This document shows positions 1-8,579 of a DNA stretch of 42,307 bases, piece by piece (position 1 is the first letter of the stretch; each line of letters begins with the position of its first letter). Source of the stretch: an uncultured Bacteroidales bacterium (GTDB lineage: Bacteria > Bacteroidota > Bacteroidia > Bacteroidales > UBA932); the NCBI GenBank assembly GCA_900546395.1, contig URDD01000014.1, positions 1 to 42,307 of the forward strand. The letters run 5' to 3'. The position numbers were made by a program, and so were the translations under genes. The notes below the pieces were generated by a model. That model did not search any database. It was given only the letters and a program-made list of their open reading frames with translations, and was not told where the DNA came from.

Positions 1-10
1 AAATTTTTCC

Positions 11-74
11 TTGTAACTTATTAAAATTTAATTTATTAAACACTAACGGAGATTTTTTCTCCGGACATTAATGA
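11..74. repeat. Direct repeat, copy 1 (tail of BACON gene)
   Basis: This 64-bp stretch covers the last codons, the stop and the 3' flank of the 137-aa BACON lipoprotein gene. It recurs at 729-792 with about 85% identity by eye. The best conserved parts are the first 21 bases (ttgtaacttattaaaattta plus one a) and ggagattttttctccg. The second copy has no intact gene attached, so the pair looks like the trace of an old gene duplication. Confidence 0.75.
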
Positions 75-449
75 TATGTAGTCATATTCGGAACTGACCT
101 GATTGATGATAAATTTTACATCGGATATTCCTGGATATGATATATTGAATATTGCTGATCTCGGTTCAGTCTTATCATTTTTCTGCACTGTAATTTCAAC
201 GGATTCAGATCCGACTTTTGTAACTTCGGCCCAATTATATTCAACTGCAGGTGTCACAGTTACGACTAATCCATCTGATACGTTTTCAAGTTTAAAAGGC
301 ACGGAAACTACTTCTCCGGCTGCGATTGCCATGAATTCAGTCTTTTCCATAGTCAGCTCGGGTTTTTTGGTCTCTTCCGACTTCTCACATCCATTCATAA
401 AGAAGAGAGATGCCATACCTGCGATGGCACAAAGTAATCGATTTCTCAT
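36..449 (-). CDS. Small single-BACON-domain lipoprotein
   Basis: A 137-residue exported protein. The N-terminus has a basic start, a hydrophobic stretch and a lipobox ending in NGC (Cys21), so it is predicted to be lipidated. Residues about 30-120 form a single BACON-like beta domain, recognisable from the 'EVVSVPFKLEN' strand, the PRSAIFNISYPG strand and the closing IINQ. The same pattern opens the 653-aa and 884-aa proteins encoded upstream on this strand. Unlike them, it lacks the partner domain that follows each BACON unit there, so it may be a reduced paralogue. BACON domains are associated with carbohydrate or mucin binding in Bacteroidota; no substrate can be read here. The start at 449 is the only ATG that gives a complete signal peptide. 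Confidence 0.8.
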   Translation of the reverse strand: MRNRLLCAIAGMASLFFMNGCEKSEETKKPELTMEKTEFMAIAAGEVVSVPFKLENVSDGLVVTVTPAVEYNWAEVTKVGSESVEITVQKNDKTEPRSAIFNISYPGISDVKFIINQVSSEYDYISLMSGEKISVSV

Positions 450-728
450 AGATCTCTGAAATTTTTATAAAAGTATTACTGACATTGCTGTCCGGTAAAA
501 CTCCGGAGCAATTGTTATAAGGATTAAAATTCAAAAAAGTTGGTTCTGTTGAGTATTTAGAATGTCTGTCACCATTATATCGTTTGACGCACTTACTGAA
601 TTCATACTCAGTTAAGAGAGACATAAGTTAGGCGAAGATTGTTTTACCTTTATTCATGGTCTGCAAAAACAGGTTCTAATGTCGTTATAGCAAACTTACA
701 AGTTCTAATCTATAAATAATTTTTCGTA

Positions 729-835
729 TTGTAACTTATTAAAATTTAAACTATTAAACTTTGCAGGAGATTTTTTCTCCGAACACTAATGATTCAAAAA
801 ATCACAAAATATCCAATAAAATTTATGATGATAAA
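729..835 (-). pseudogene. Decayed 3' end of a BACON lipoprotein gene
   Basis: Read on the minus strand, 746-784 encodes S-L-V-F-G-E-K-I-S-C-K-V followed by TAA, matching S-L-M-S-G-E-K-I-S-V-S-V-stop at the end of the gene at 36-449. The conserved downstream flank also matches (direct repeat 11-74 / 729-792). Upstream of these codons the same frame is broken by several stops within about 50 bases, so the copy is a remnant. The gene-body boundary is approximate because similarity fades beyond about 835. Confidence 0.5.
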
Positions 836-927
836 AATCAATACTCCGATAAATTTTTATTTAAAAATTAAAAGTTAAACAATAGAACCGTCAAACGTCA
901 GTTCGAAAACACTAAAGAGGTCATTGA

Positions 928-1077
928 AATGTTGTCAAAAACGAATGGTTCAGCATAAAGAATTGTGCTGAAAAAGAGGACTGGAATAACCTATTCCATA
1001 TCCTCTTGCAAGCCATACTCAATGCCTATATGCTCAAACGATTCATTTGCATTAAAGTTATAAAAATTATTTCATAA
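928..1077 (+). other. Short open stretch, possible gene fragment
   Basis: An open frame of 49 codons begins directly after a TGA and ends at TAA. It has only a late internal ATG. The translation has protein-like composition (for example WNNLFHILLQ and AYMLKRFICI), unlike the low-complexity DNA around it. It might be the degraded C-terminus of a transposase or another gene, but I do not recognise it, and it has no start codon suitable for an intact gene. Confidence 0.2.
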
Positions 1078-1180
1078 ATACAAATAATACAATGTGTCAT
1101 AACTCCGTCCTGTACCTGAAAAATTCCACTCTGCTGTACTGAAAGACAATAAGGCATGTCTGCAGTACGGAATGTTAATT

Positions 1181-3142
1181 TTATTCGAGTCCGGACATAA
1201 AATCTGAAAGCACTATTCCGGGCATTGCCGGACCAGTGGCCGTCCTCATCATTCCGCGAGATGAAAGACCTCCTTTAACAACAGATGTCCCTGAAGATGA
1301 TCCCACTGTAAACTCCTTCATAAACAAAGGCGTACTTGCCTCTCCCGCATCTACTCCGAATGCTACGGCGACATATGTAACTCCAGGCTCAAGTCCTTCA
1401 TCCACTGTCAATGAAGCATCACCTGTGGTGACTTTATAAGGAAGCAGGCCATTATTTGTATAGGTAAAGATCAATTCATTCATAAAGAGTATATCCTTAA
1501 GCTCCTTTTTCTCCTCCGGAGTCTTTCCGTCCGCAACAAACTGATCAAAACTATCGTAATAAGACTTTGTCTGGATGTCATACATATATACTTCCTTTTT
1601 CGAAGGAGTAAATTTGGCTACGACTCCATTCTTACCCTCAGATACAGTCTCAATTCCGACAGTAAGGTCAGACGGAGTACCGGCCTCAATAGTAGTAACT
1701 ATAGCCTGCGAAATATCCGTAACTCTGCATCCGCTGGCATCTACACCGAATACTGCGACAAAATTCTTTGAATTCGGCTCCAGATCTCCTCCCATAAGAT
1801 CATAACTTGTCAATGACTGCTTTCCTTTATACACATACTCACAGTCCTCCTTTGTCAAATCTATCCCAAGAGACGGCAAAACATCAATAACTCCGTCCGT
1901 CAGTATTTCCACTGACGGAGAATCCTCAAGAAGACTGTATGGCAAAGTATATCCGAACCAGCGGACATCATTATCCGACGGAGCAATAGAAGCGACAAAC
2001 GAAGAAGCCCTCACTCCTTCAAATGTAACGGTAAATGTAGAGTTGACCTTTTCAAGTCTTTCTTCTGTAAATGTACGTGTCATTATGTCTGTTATGACAT
2101 AGCCCTTGACATCGCACCCGAAAGCATATACCACATATTCCTCCCCTCTCTTGAGGTCGCTGAAGTTCTGCCTCTGATTGTGATATACGATAAAGTCACC
2201 GAACCTCGTATCACCGCCAAGAGCCTGATCTGCATCTACCTTTGCCTGTATCTCATCCACAAGCGCCTGAGCCGGATCTGCACCCAAAGCCTCATACTCT
2301 GACCTGGTCAATACGCCCCACAGGTAAGGAGTGCTTATATCAGAAGGGGTCACCCCTACTCTTGTATATGAAATTCCCGGACGTACTATAAAATCAAAAG
2401 TACAATCATCCTTTTCTGGTGCAGTAGTCTTAAACTCAACTTTATACAGAGAAGGTGATGTCACTGTGCCGTCATCATTCATTCCGTAGGCATAAATCAC
2501 ATAGTCCTTTTCAGGTGTAGGCAATGCTATGTCATAGTTTTCAAGATTTCCCTTTCTGAGAAATGCCTCAATGGATTCTTCTGGAGTATATCCCAAAGCT
2601 TCTCCCCACTCGATAAAATACTGGTAGTCAGCTTCAGCCAACGCTTCCAACGAAGTAAACTTCTTGTCAAAATCCTCTTTGTATGCAGAAGTACAGACAT
2701 AGGTAGCTCCAGGGTCTGATGGAGTACAGTTAAATACGACACTACGCGCCCCGAAACTCTTGATTTCGATATCCAATGTAAGGTTCCGCTCAATCTCGGC
2801 AGGATTCTGCCTAACTTCCACAACAACTGTAGCAGCACCGGGATAAGAAAGCATCACATTTGCTGTTCTGGATTCACTCTCCTTATATTCACCGGCCGAG
2901 AAATTAACTGAACTAGCGGTAATCTCACCTAATTCAAGCCAGTCATCTGTAGTCTTGGCAGTGAGGAACCCATCTTCAACAGGATTCTCGACAATGTAAC
3001 TTATCACACCTGAGCCACCTTCAGCAGCCAAAGCTGCAGGTGCTTCCGCCTTAATGACAGGAGGCAATGTTTCCAGTTCTTTTTCTTTACACCCGACGAT
3101 TGCGAAGAGTGCAGCAAGAGCAGTGAGCAAAACCTTTTTCAT
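1181..3142 (-). CDS. BACON-domain surface lipoprotein, 653 aa
   Basis: A predicted lipoprotein: basic N-terminus, hydrophobic core and lipobox FAIVGC. Residues about 28-117 are a BACON domain closing in VEVRQNP. From about 120 onward come several beta-rich units with the signature 'TYV...K(E/S)E(D/Y)...A...V(I/V)YA(Y/F)G.N.DGT', about 110-130 residues each. These resemble the partner domain that alternates with BACON units in the neighbouring 884-aa protein. The role is probably binding of glycans or glycoproteins at the cell surface; no catalytic motif is visible. The gene lies 54 bp downstream of the larger paralogue on the same strand, separated by a strong hairpin, so the two may be co-transcribed at different levels. 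The function is inferred from domain type only. Confidence 0.8.
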   Translation of the reverse strand: MKKVLLTALAALFAIVGCKEKELETLPPVIKAEAPAALAAEGGSGVISYIVENPVEDGFLTAKTTDDWLELGEITASSVNFSAGEYKESESRTANVMLSYPGAATVVVEVRQNPAEIERNLTLDIEIKSFGARSVVFNCTPSDPGATYVCTSAYKEDFDKKFTSLEALAEADYQYFIEWGEALGYTPEESIEAFLRKGNLENYDIALPTPEKDYVIYAYGMNDDGTVTSPSLYKVEFKTTAPEKDDCTFDFIVRPGISYTRVGVTPSDISTPYLWGVLTRSEYEALGADPAQALVDEIQAKVDADQALGGDTRFGDFIVYHNQRQNFSDLKRGEEYVVYAFGCDVKGYVITDIMTRTFTEERLEKVNSTFTVTFEGVRASSFVASIAPSDNDVRWFGYTLPYSLLEDSPSVEILTDGVIDVLPSLGIDLTKEDCEYVYKGKQSLTSYDLMGGDLEPNSKNFVAVFGVDASGCRVTDISQAIVTTIEAGTPSDLTVGIETVSEGKNGVVAKFTPSKKEVYMYDIQTKSYYDSFDQFVADGKTPEEKKELKDILFMNELIFTYTNNGLLPYKVTTGDASLTVDEGLEPGVTYVAVAFGVDAGEASTPLFMKEFTVGSSSGTSVVKGGLSSRGMMRTATGPAMPGIVLSDFMSGLE

Positions 3143-3166
3143 AATGTTTCTAAATATTGGTTATAT

Positions 3167-3188
3167 GCGGTGCCCGACCGGGCACCGC
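3167..3188 (-). terminator. GC-rich hairpin between two BACON genes
   Basis: A perfect 9-bp stem (gcggtgccc / gggcaccgc) with a GACC loop lies 8 bases after the stop codon of the upstream BACON gene and 24 bases before the start of the next. No clear U-run follows in the minus direction. It could be a weak terminator, or a 3' stabiliser that lowers expression of the second gene. Confidence 0.55.
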
Positions 3189-3196
3189 CTTGAAAA

Positions 3197-5851
3197 TTAT
3201 CTTACGGCAGTAGGATCGATTTCAACTTTTGTGATTGATGTTGTCCTGGTACCGTCAGCATTAAGCCCGTAGGCATATACATACCAGATATACGTACCGT
3301 AAATACTCAGCGTCACTTCCTGGACTCCAGTCTTAAGATTTTCCTCGATAGTTCCGGATTTTCCGGTCGTCCAGTCATATGACGTAAAATATTCTATGTC
3401 TTCGCTGACTATATCATTGTCTGACTTGTACAAGTCATAATCTTCTTTCATCATGGATCTTACTACATATGTTCCCGAATCAGATGACGGAACACACTTT
3501 ACTTTCACAGAATTTGAAGTAATATCCAGAACCTGAAGCTCTATATCAAACTCCGACTGCATTTCAGGAGCTGTCTGACACACAGTAAATGTAGGGTAAG
3601 ATACAATTTCAGGATAAGATAAAGAAACAACGCTTTCCCTGTTCCTGCTTCCCGGTGCGGCATTATAAGAATCTACGGTCAGCATAATTTCGGAATCAGT
3701 CACCTGACCTACATGAATCCAATCCTCGAACGGCTGGTTTACAGTAAGAGAAGCACCTTCTATAGGATTATTTATGCTATATCTGACCTTTATGACACCC
3801 CCATCAGCCGGAACTGTCACCTGTTCCTCGATTACAATGACAGGACGTGCCGGTGTACTTATTTCCTTTTTCACCACAGGACCGGTAACTGTCCCGTCTT
3901 CATTCAATCCATAGGCATATACGTAAATCTTGGGAGTAGAACTGTACAAAGGCCATGAGTTTTCTTTCACTCCGCTTACAAGATTTTCTTTGATAGTTCC
4001 CGGTCCGAACCAGGTATCTGCTGTAAATTCCTCGATATCAGCCGCTATCAAATCATCATCAGTAGGATAGCGTGCCATTTCTTCTGCTGATCTCATTTTG
4101 AAGATATAAGTGGCATCTGAAATGGAAGGTGTACATTTGACCTTGACTTGTGACGGAGACAGCAACAGCACATCAAGAACAAGGTCAAGTTCCGGAACCT
4201 TTTCAGGAGCTGCCTGGGTCACTACTACAGCCTTGTTGTAAGCCTCCTTATAACTTACATTGAACGAGCCCTTGCGAGGGTCGCTGCCAGGAGCAGCAGC
4301 AGTGTTCGGATCTACTGTGAAGGTTATTTCCGTATCAGTAAAGGTTATATCCCTGATCCAGTCAACCAGAGGCTGGGTAATCTCGATTTTTTCTCCATCT
4401 AAAGGATTCTCGATTGAATATGGAACAGTTACCTTACCGCCTTCCACAGGTACCTGGGCAGGATTCTCAAACTTGATGACAGGCTTTGGAAGAGGTGTCA
4501 CTTCAAGCTTGTAAACCTTTGAAGTAACAGTCTCGTCTGCATTAAGTCCATATGCATAAACCACCTGTGTCTTGGTATTGATAAATGACCATGTATCTTC
4601 AGTCTCACCTTTTATGAGATTATTTTCCACTGAACCGGGAGTCCCGTCCCAACCAGGTCTTTTGAACGCCTCTATATCGGAAGCAATGACAGCTTCATCG
4701 CTTCCAAGTGCATCAAACTCTTCTTTTGACATCTTTCTGAAAACGTACGTCCTTTCCGCATCATCAGGAGTACACTTCACCGTGAATTCTGATGAAGAGA
4801 CAGACACTAACGAGAGTGCCAGTCCGAGTTCCGGAACCTTTTCAGGAGCTGCCTGGGTCACTACTACAGCCTTGTTGTAAGCCTCCTTATAACTTACATT
4901 GAACGAGCCCTTGCGAGGGTCGCTGCCAGGAGCAGCAGCAGTGTTCGGATCTACTGTGAAGGTTATTTCCGTATCAGTAAAGGTTATATCCCTGATCCAG
5001 TCAACCAGAGGCTGGGTAATCTCGATTTTTTCTCCATCTAAAGGATTCTCGATTGAATATGGAACAGTTACCTTACCGCCTTCCACAGGTACCTGGGCAG
5101 GATTCTCAAACTTGATGACAGGCTTTGGAAGAGGTGTCACTTCAAGCTTGTAAACCTTTGAAGTAACAGTCTCGTCTGCATTAAGTCCATATGCATAAAC
5201 CACCTGTGTCTTGGTATTGATAAATGACCATGTATCTTCAGTCTCACCTTTTATGAGATTATTTTCCACTGAACCGGGAGTCCCGTCCCAACCAGGTCTT
5301 TTGAACGCCTCGATATCAGCTGCAATGACAGCTTCATCGCTTCCAAGTGCATCAAACTCTTCTTTTGACATTGTTCTCAGAACATACGTACTCTCCATAT
5401 CACCGGGAATACACTTCACGCTGTATTCAGAAGACGTAGATAAAAGCAACTCCAGGGAAAGCTGTAGTTCTGCCAACGCAGTCTGGGTAAGGAGTACCTC
5501 TACTGATTTGGCTCCCGGATATGAAAATGAAAGTTTTGCAGTACGCGGTTCTGAACCGGCCTTGCTATCATTCGGATTTACAGTAAACATTACCTTATCA
5601 GGAGATACCTTGAAGTCATGAGCCCAAGTTTCCGAAGACTTTACAGAAAGTTTTGAGGCATCAGGATCTTCAGAAGGCAGATTCTCAATGGAAATCGGAA
5701 TAGAAACCTCACCTCCGTCCTGCTCTATCTGCATGGCGCTTTCAACCTTTATTTCAGGGGGAACAACTATTTCCTTTTCCGCACAAGATGAAAAGACAAA
5801 CAGCAATATAGCCCAAACAGGGGCCAACGTAAAAAATAACTTGTTTTTCAT
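3197..5851 (-). CDS. Multi-BACON repeat surface lipoprotein, 884 aa
   Basis: I chose the ATG at 5851 because it gives a proper lipoprotein signal (MKNKLFF..., lipobox VFSSC at about Cys23); the frame stays open 27 codons further upstream. The mature protein is four tandem modules. Each is a BACON-like domain of about 95 residues, with a strand such as KVTVPYSIENP and an end such as VVVTQAAP. Each is followed by a domain of about 115 residues with TYVxRxMSKEEFDALGSDE...VVYAYGLNADETVTS. Modules 2 and 3 are almost identical at DNA level (4188-4672 equals 4827-5311). No enzyme motif is seen. The likely role is a long glycan-, mucin- or protein-binding surface stalk; this is inference from BACON family knowledge. 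A TAAATTTG box at 5930-5937 may start its transcript. Confidence 0.8.
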   Translation of the reverse strand: MKNKLFFTLAPVWAILLFVFSSCAEKEIVVPPEIKVESAMQIEQDGGEVSIPISIENLPSEDPDASKLSVKSSETWAHDFKVSPDKVMFTVNPNDSKAGSEPRTAKLSFSYPGAKSVEVLLTQTALAELQLSLELLLSTSSEYSVKCIPGDMESTYVLRTMSKEEFDALGSDEAVIAADIEAFKRPGWDGTPGSVENNLIKGETEDTWSFINTKTQVVYAYGLNADETVTSKVYKLEVTPLPKPVIKFENPAQVPVEGGKVTVPYSIENPLDGEKIEITQPLVDWIRDITFTDTEITFTVDPNTAAAPGSDPRKGSFNVSYKEAYNKAVVVTQAAPEKVPELGLALSLVSVSSSEFTVKCTPDDAERTYVFRKMSKEEFDALGSDEAVIASDIEAFKRPGWDGTPGSVENNLIKGETEDTWSFINTKTQVVYAYGLNADETVTSKVYKLEVTPLPKPVIKFENPAQVPVEGGKVTVPYSIENPLDGEKIEITQPLVDWIRDITFTDTEITFTVDPNTAAAPGSDPRKGSFNVSYKEAYNKAVVVTQAAPEKVPELDLVLDVLLLSPSQVKVKCTPSISDATYIFKMRSAEEMARYPTDDDLIAADIEEFTADTWFGPGTIKENLVSGVKENSWPLYSSTPKIYVYAYGLNEDGTVTGPVVKKEISTPARPVIVIEEQVTVPADGGVIKVRYSINNPIEGASLTVNQPFEDWIHVGQVTDSEIMLTVDSYNAAPGSRNRESVVSLSYPEIVSYPTFTVCQTAPEMQSEFDIELQVLDITSNSVKVKCVPSSDSGTYVVRSMMKEDYDLYKSDNDIVSEDIEYFTSYDWTTGKSGTIEENLKTGVQEVTLSIYGTYIWYVYAYGLNADGTRTTSITKVEIDPTAVR
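4188..4672. repeat. Intragenic repeat, copy 1 (485 bp)
   Basis: This block is identical, base for base as I compared it, to 4827-5311, with an offset of 639 bp (213 codons). Similarity continues at lower level for about 60 bases past 4672. It spans one BACON domain and most of the partner domain, so the unit is in frame and can expand or contract without breaking the gene. Confidence 0.92.
4827..5311. repeat. Intragenic repeat, copy 2 (485 bp)
   Basis: This is the second copy of the block at 4188-4672. Identity breaks at 4826 on one side (g against a) and at 5312 on the other (g against t). Other modules of the same protein have diverged, so the perfect identity here points to recent duplication or gene conversion, not to uniform constraint. 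Confidence 0.92.
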
Positions 5852-5929
5852 AAGCATATCGGTTTTTATATTGTTAAGTTTCTTCAAATTTTTCATCTCG
5901 CAGGTACTGACTCTGGAGACAGCGCCTAA

Positions 5930-5937
5930 CAAATTTA
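5930..5937 (-). promoter_or_regulatory. Possible -7 box for the BACON gene pair
   Basis: TAAATTTG on the minus strand fits the Bacteroidetes -7 consensus TAnnTTTG. It would start a transcript about 70-80 bases before the ATG at 5851. No good TTTG box lies 18-20 bases upstream, so the call is weak. Confidence 0.3.
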
Positions 5938-5979
5938 GAAAAATTTAAATTCACCGATACTATCATGGAGCAAGTTTTT

Positions 5980-6903
5980 TTACATTTTTCTATATTGGAC
6001 AGGTGTCATTCCTGTCTTTGCCTTGAAAAATTTATGAAATGAAGACGAATTAGGAAAATTAAGCCTGGCCACAACTTCCTTTACAGGGAGATCAGAATAT
6101 TTCAACATATTTTTAGCCTCAAGGATGACATAGGCGTCAATCCATTCAGGGGCAGACTGACCTGTGGCATTCTTGACAAGTTTTGACAGATATTTCGGAG
6201 TTATGCAAAGCTTGTCAGCATAAAAAGCCATCCCACGCTCTGTCATATGATGTTCTGTCACCAGATTTATGAATTTGTCGAATATAATCTTGCTTCTGTC
6301 GGAAGTCCGCATATCCGGCACTGATCCGGATTCAGAAATGCGCTGCTCCATCATGCCGCCTGCAAGATAGAAAATTGATGACAACAGAGAACTTATACAC
6401 TCTCGCTTGTACCTAAGACTGGACCTCAGAACTTCTCCTGCCAGTTTAAGGTACTCTTTCGCAACCTTTTTCTCCTCCTCATTCAGGATAAAGCATGGAG
6501 ACTTGAGAATGAACATACTTCTTTCTATAAGCTTGTTTATATCCATCTTCAGGCCCGACATATAGTCTCTGGTCATAGCCACCACTATAAAATGCAGCAT
6601 ATCTTTCTGGTCCGGATCAAGTTTAGACACCCTGATTATATTACCAGGAAGATTTATGAAAAGAGAATCCTCAACTACATCAAACTCTGTCAGGTTAATC
6701 ATCATTCTCAAATTCCCTGATATGCAGAAAAATGCCAGATAACCATCAAATCTGCTGGGATGTGACAAGACACGGAGTCCGCTGTCATATCTGACATTTA
6801 TGACAGAAAGGTCATCTCCCATACTCAGACAGTCCGACACAGGAAAAAGTTTTCTAAACTGCGCCAGACTTATAGTATTCATTTTATCAGTATTGTAAGC
6901 CAT
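5980..6903 (-). CDS. AraC-family transcriptional regulator
   Basis: A 307-residue cytoplasmic regulator. The N-terminal half (about 30-130) looks like a cupin-type effector domain (LAFFCISGNLRMMI). The C-terminal 100 residues form the paired AraC helix-turn-helix, with the typical stretches 'CITPKYLSKLVK', 'EVVARLNFPNSSSFHKFFK' and the ending 'GMTPVQYRKM'. It is divergent from the TolC/HlyD/ABC-2 operon with 155 bp between starts, the usual position for a local regulator of such an exporter. A strong promoter match lies 16-50 bases upstream. An alternative start at 6882 (MNTISLAQ) is possible; AGGA at 3 bases before the first ATG slightly favours 6903. The effector is unknown. Confidence 0.88.
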   Translation of the reverse strand: MAYNTDKMNTISLAQFRKLFPVSDCLSMGDDLSVINVRYDSGLRVLSHPSRFDGYLAFFCISGNLRMMINLTEFDVVEDSLFINLPGNIIRVSKLDPDQKDMLHFIVVAMTRDYMSGLKMDINKLIERSMFILKSPCFILNEEEKKVAKEYLKLAGEVLRSSLRYKRECISSLLSSIFYLAGGMMEQRISESGSVPDMRTSDRSKIIFDKFINLVTEHHMTERGMAFYADKLCITPKYLSKLVKNATGQSAPEWIDAYVILEAKNMLKYSDLPVKEVVARLNFPNSSSFHKFFKAKTGMTPVQYRKM

Positions 6904-6925
6904 ATATCCTTGAAAATTTCAAGTT

Positions 6926-6955
6926 CAAAGGTACAAATAAAAACTATTCTTCAAA
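6926..6955 (-). promoter_or_regulatory. Promoter of the AraC regulator
   Basis: On the minus strand TTTG (6952-6955), 18 bases, then TACCTTTG (6926-6933) match the Bacteroidetes sigma consensus TTTG-N19-TAnnTTTG closely. The predicted transcript start is about 15 bases before the ATG at 6903. Confidence 0.6.
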
Positions 6956-7038
6956 ATTCTACCTTTTGACAATCTTTATAGATAAAAGTAACAGATTTCG
7001 CTGCTAAAAGGCAATTATTTTGTATTACTGCCACTGGT

Positions 7039-7050
7039 CCGCAATTGCGG
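7039..7050. promoter_or_regulatory. 12-bp palindrome before tolC-like gene
   Basis: CCGCAATTGCGG is a perfect 12-bp palindrome, ending 8 bases before the ATG at 7059. It could be an operator for a dimeric regulator or a structure in the mRNA leader. AraC proteins more often bind direct repeats, so a link to the divergent regulator is only a guess. Confidence 0.4.
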
Positions 7051-7058
7051 TGAATTAA

Positions 7059-8579
7059 ATGAAATTGAAACAATATAAAAATATGACAACAAAAATCCGA
7101 TTGCTGGCAATGACTGCCGTTATGGCAGTTGCGCCGTTCACCTTAGGAGCACAACAGGTCGTGACTCTGCAGCAGTGCCGCGATTCAGCCATCGCCAATA
7201 ACAAAGACCTGAAAATCGCAGAACAGAAAATCACCATTGCCGGCTATGACAAGAAAATAGCATTTGCCAATTATTTTCCCAACATTTCAGCCACGGCGGC
7301 TTATATGTATAACAGCCGTGATTTCGACCTTTTGTCCAAAAGCACAAGTGACGCTCTGCAAAATGCAGGAACATCAGCACAGAATGCACTGAAGGATGGA
7401 ATGGGCAAACTTATGGCAGATCCGGGATTCAGTCAGATAATACAGAAAAATCCACAACTCCTGAAATTGCTGTCGGAACTTGCTTCAACTGACATAGCTA
7501 CACCTATAAACGCAATTGGTGCAGCAATCGATGATGCATTCAGGCTTGACATAAACAATGTGTTCCTCGGTGCCGTCTCCCTTCAGCAGCCTATTTTCAT
7601 GGGAGGCAAAATAGTGAATGCCAATAAAATAGCAAAACTTGCAGAAGATTTGGCCAAATCACAGTATGAGACACAGCACAGAGCCGTAGTGACAGAAGTT
7701 GATCAGGCCTACTGGCAGATTGTATCGATTGCGAACAAAGTCAAACTGGCACAGGATTACTCCGATCTTCTCCACCAGCTTCAGAATGATGCAGAAGTAA
7801 TGGAAGCAGAAGGTGTAGCTACTCCTGCAGATATTCTTACTATAAAGGTAAAGACCAACGAAGCCGACATTTTGCTTACAAAAGCAAAAAACGGTCTGGT
7901 CTTGAGTAAAATGCTGCTTTGCAAACTCTGCGGAATGGACCTTTATTCAGACATCATGCTTGCAGATGAATCACTTGACATGATTCCTGTTCCACAGATG
8001 AGTCCTGTCATCAGCAACGAAGAAGTATTCGAGTCACGGTCTGAAATAAAAAGCCTTGACCTTGCCACACAGATATATGACAAGAAAGTACGCATTGCCC
8101 GTGCCGACATGATGCCTAAAATAGCATTCACGGCAAATTATTTCCTGACAAACCCAAATCTCTACCACGGATGGGACAACAAGTTTGCCGGAGTTTTCAA
8201 TGTCGGCGTAGCAATCAATGTCCCTATTATACACGGGTGCGAGGCAATGCAGAAAGTACGCAAGGCAAAAGCCGAAGCTGTATTGACCAGATACCAGCTT
8301 GAAGACGCCAAAGAAAAAATCACTCTTCAGGTAACACAACTCAGAAGGCAGCAGGAAGAAGCTTTGGAAAAACTGACAATGGCAGAAAACAATCTGGACA
8401 GTGCAGAAGAGAATCTCCGTACAGCGACTGTAGGCTTCAACGAAGGAGTAATTTCATCAAGCAATGTACTTGAAGCACAGACAGCATGGGTAAAGGCTCA
8501 CTCTGAGTATATCGATGCCGGAGTAGAACTTCAACTCTGCTCCCTTAACCTCGCAACCGCAGAGGGTCGCGAGCGGTAA
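7059..8579 (+). CDS. TolC-family outer-membrane efflux protein
   Basis: A 506-residue protein with a Sec signal peptide cleaved near FTLGA-QQ. It is a duplicated outer-membrane-factor fold with long amphipathic helices: 'LQQCRDSAIANNKDLKIAEQK' opens the first half and 'QTAWVKAHSEYIDAGVELQL' closes the second. It forms the outer-membrane channel of a tripartite exporter; the HlyD-type adaptor and two ABC-2 permeases follow at once. Two starts are possible (7059 and 7083); both keep the signal peptide. The last five residues (EGRER) and the TAA lie inside a direct repeat that recurs 64 bp downstream, so the C-terminus may have been supplied by an inserted repeat element. Confidence 0.92.
   Translation: MKLKQYKNMTTKIRLLAMTAVMAVAPFTLGAQQVVTLQQCRDSAIANNKDLKIAEQKITIAGYDKKIAFANYFPNISATAAYMYNSRDFDLLSKSTSDALQNAGTSAQNALKDGMGKLMADPGFSQIIQKNPQLLKLLSELASTDIATPINAIGAAIDDAFRLDINNVFLGAVSLQQPIFMGGKIVNANKIAKLAEDLAKSQYETQHRAVVTEVDQAYWQIVSIANKVKLAQDYSDLLHQLQNDAEVMEAEGVATPADILTIKVKTNEADILLTKAKNGLVLSKMLLCKLCGMDLYSDIMLADESLDMIPVPQMSPVISNEEVFESRSEIKSLDLATQIYDKKVRIARADMMPKIAFTANYFLTNPNLYHGWDNKFAGVFNVGVAINVPIIHGCEAMQKVRKAKAEAVLTRYQLEDAKEKITLQVTQLRRQQEEALEKLTMAENNLDSAEENLRTATVGFNEGVISSSNVLEAQTAWVKAHSEYIDAGVELQLCSLNLATAEGRER

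Larger units (their letters stand above)
450..1180. other. AT-rich intergenic region with gene remnants
   Basis: No convincing intact gene lies in these 731 bases. It holds the decayed BACON tail at about 729-835 and an unassigned open stretch at 928-1077. An imperfect stem (attgct/ccgg paired with ccgg/agcaat, about 484-512) lies upstream of the small BACON gene. The remainder is AT-rich with no recognised promoter or RNA gene. Confidence 0.6.

Noticed and set aside
385..624. 79-codon open frame on the minus strand
   Set aside because: It overlaps the start of the BACON gene in another frame, has no signal or family pattern, and its composition looks random.
4260..5621. Paired plus-strand frames opposite the repeat BACON gene
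   Set aside because: They are identical only because the underlying DNA repeat is identical; the minus-strand gene explains the region.
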